Source of the DNA: Flaccisagitta enflata
Lineage: Eukaryota > Chaetognatha > Sagittoidea > Aphragmophora
NCBI GenBank assembly: GCA_965153355.1
Contig: OZ231127.1
Coordinates: forward strand, 69,378,001 to 69,442,000
Length of the DNA: 64,000 nucleotides
Direction of reading: 5' to 3'
The notes under the pieces were generated by a model. The model had not been told where the DNA came from. It did not search any database and saw only the letters and a list, made by a program, of their open reading frames with translations. Position numbers and translations under genes: made by a program. Positions within the stretch are counted from its first letter, which is position 1. Each line of letters begins with the position of its first letter. This document shows positions 62,739 to 64,000 of this stretch, one piece after another.

Positions 62739-63073
62739 GTTTTTGTTTTCTGCGGTTGATTCCGGGCGAATGGGGAGACTTGCTGCTTTACTCAATGGTT
62801 GTGTTGGTTATGACGGCGATGACCATTTTCATTCTTTGTCGTCATCATTTCAATTTCACGATTCGACTTTCTTCAGCTGAAAATAGCGGCTGCAGCGGCG
62901 ACGGCGGGAGAGATGGCGACAGGAGTGCCCGTGGTCAATATTCCAGGTCATCGAACCCGACAACGTTGTCTACACCGACAGTGGTTGACTTTCACAAATT
63001 GGTGGCTTTAGTGGCTCTCGTCTTATGCATTTGCTATCTGTTTTCGTTGGCGCATATGGCGAGTCAATGTTTT
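62739..63073 (+). CDS. Gene C exon 3: TM5, third loop, TM6
   Basis: After CTTGGAAG the frame gives GDLLLYSMVVLVMTAMTIF then ILCRHH (TM5, without the usual Pro). A Ser/Gly/Asp-rich loop of about 45 residues follows, then FHKLVALVALVLCICYLFSL (TM6). The CWxP motif of TM6 appears as CYLF: Cys kept, Trp to Tyr, Pro to Phe. A TAA follows at 63074-63076. No strong donor precedes it. Confidence 0.6.
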
Positions 63074-63076
63074 TAA

Positions 63077-63470
63077 ATTTCCACCCAGCATGAAGGTGGT
63101 TTGAGTGGCGGCGGTGAGGTGAGAGGGGGTAGCAGCATCAAGCCTGGAGGTAGAAGCGGTGCGGAATATGTCGTTGGTAGCAATGATAGCGGCGGCAACG
63201 GTAAGGAATACGTCCATGGCTGCAATGGAAGCAGCTTTAACGATGGCGTACTTAGTGGTGGTGCTACTGACAGGATCCACGATGGTGTCAGTATCGGCGA
63301 TCGCGAGGAATATGGCAGTGGTGACAAAAGCGTAGATAGTGGCAGTGGCGGTGGTGGCAGTGGTGGCGGCGGAGCCAACGATGTCGACAGTGATGGCAGT
63401 GGCGGCGGAGGCGGCGGTGGCGATGTTGACGGTGGTAACGGCAGAGGCGGCCATAATGGAAAAGCATCCA
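63077..63470. repeat. GGY/AGT-rich degenerate triplet tract between TM6 and TM7
   Basis: Open reading frame in phase with exon 3 and TM7, coding mainly Gly, Ser, Asp and Asn through GGT/GGC/AGT/GAT triplets. A possible acceptor (CCACCCAG) is at 63089. It may be an intronic triplet repeat, or an expansion in the third extracellular loop. Confidence 0.6.
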
Positions 63471-63613
63471 TTTTCATACTGATCTATTTAGACGCTATTG
63501 GCGTGTTTCTAAATTCGAGCGTCAATTCATTCATCTATATTTGTGCATCACGGAACTTTTACAATAACTATGGCAAAAAAAAAAAACCGAACAGTTACTT
63601 CTTTTGCTCATAA
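63471..63613 (+). CDS. Gene C last exon: TM7 and helix 8
   Basis: The frame contains FILIYLDAIGVFLNSSVNSF then IYICASRNFYNNYG and ends at a TAA (63611-63613). NSSVNSFIY corresponds to the TM7 NPxxY region with Pro replaced by Ser. ASRNF matches the start of helix 8. A possible acceptor CTATTTAG ends at 63491, but using it would make the TM6-TM7 spacing too short, so the 5' limit is uncertain. Confidence 0.65.
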
Positions 63614-64000
63614 ATCCTTTGAAAATTCACCCAGTGTGCTGAAATTTTTACTGAAGTTACCTTTTAGTATCATTAAGCATCACTGAAAAAATCAATGACC
63701 TGCTCTAAATAGTTTGAGAATTATAGAATTTTAAAAAGTGCTTGTCAAAAGATCAGAAATTCAATGTACGCACATAAGAATTTACTAAGAATGAATAAAC
63801 AAACTTAAAAAAACCATACTAAATCTAGTCCGATTTTGATGAAATTTGAACTGGAAGTAGACCACATTGTTAGCAGGCTGTGATAAAAATTTCATTACAA
63901 AACTCCGATTATTTTAGCAGGAACAGCATGTTTTCTATAACTTTTTTTGTGGTTTTTAGAATGAAGTAAATGAAGATGAAATCTGAAATATAAATCGATG
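63614..64000. other. 3' flank of gene C
   Basis: AT-rich unique sequence, no further gene. Confidence 0.4.
63794..63799 (+). terminator. Candidate polyadenylation signal AATAAA
   Basis: AATAAA about 180 bp past the gene C stop codon, in AT-rich DNA where chance occurrence is likely. Confidence 0.3.

Larger units (their letters stand above)
60921..63613 (+). pseudogene. Gene C: divergent class-A-like GPCR gene, probably decayed
   Basis: The pieces occur in the order expected for a rhodopsin-type receptor: N-terminal tail and TM1 (exon 1), TM2-TM3 (exon 2), TM5-TM6 (exon 3) and TM7 with helix 8 (last exon), all on the plus strand. Against function are an in-frame TGA at 62183-62185 in TM2 and the absence of any TM4 between exons 2 and 3. 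In addition, a TAA follows TM6, and the only good exon 1 donor shortens the first intracellular loop by about seven residues relative to the usual N1.50-D2.50 spacing of 28. A sequencing error, recoding or missed exons could explain some of these. The ligand cannot be predicted. Confidence 0.55.

Overview
This is a 64-kb piece of an animal nuclear genome, not prokaryotic DNA. It has spliced exons with GT..AG borders, a class-A-like GPCR split into exons, short interstitial TTAGGG-type telomere-like tracts, very dense microsatellites and minisatellites, and many short non-autonomous DNA elements. TTAGGG-type repeats and the general style suit a marine invertebrate (for example a lophotrochozoan), but the sequence does not let me name the species.

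Three gene fragments can be supported. Gene A (minus strand, 3881 down to 576) has four exons whose phases join without a break. They encode part of a beta-rich protein that weakly recalls MATH/TRAF domains. Its 5' end is beyond the decayed exon copy near 4.6 kb. Gene B (minus strand, 17475 down to 12696) has four short exons, three of them symmetric 1-1, coding a Gly/Pro-rich low-complexity protein. Gene C (plus strand, 60921-63613) is a divergent class-A-like GPCR with recognisable TM1, TM2-3, TM5-6 and TM7 segments. It has an in-frame TGA in TM2, no visible TM4, and an unresolved TM6-TM7 junction, so it is probably a decaying gene.

Most of the rest is mobile and repetitive DNA. The dominant family (called HX here) consists of elements that start CAAGGCC, end in a perfect terminal hairpin followed by CTAA/CTGA plus an A-run, and often carry a variable-number tandem repeat core. 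The hairpin stems covary between copies. Two copies can be compared with their empty sites and sit between T residues, which recalls helentron-type non-autonomous elements. A second family (CGC) carries a core of about 20-bp repeats between inverted hairpin modules (GCAGCGGCCCC..GGGGCCGCTGC). It occurs alone and also at the same junction inside two HX copies. Other elements include four mariner-like MITEs with TA targets, a pair of nearly identical 335-bp GC-tipped MITEs, a 595-bp palindromic MITE, a 1.1-kb TIR element and several foldbacks.

The most striking structure is 22900-34045: five insertions stacked inside one another, with the target duplications of the outermost, third and innermost layers readable (GGCTCAAC, TAGTA, CACCAGAC). 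No transposase, integrase, reverse transcriptase or Rep/helicase coding sequence was seen anywhere in the window, so all the elements appear non-autonomous. Long open frames made of Ser/Leu, Cys/Val, Thr/His, Lys/Glu, Gln or Asn runs are microsatellite translations, not genes.
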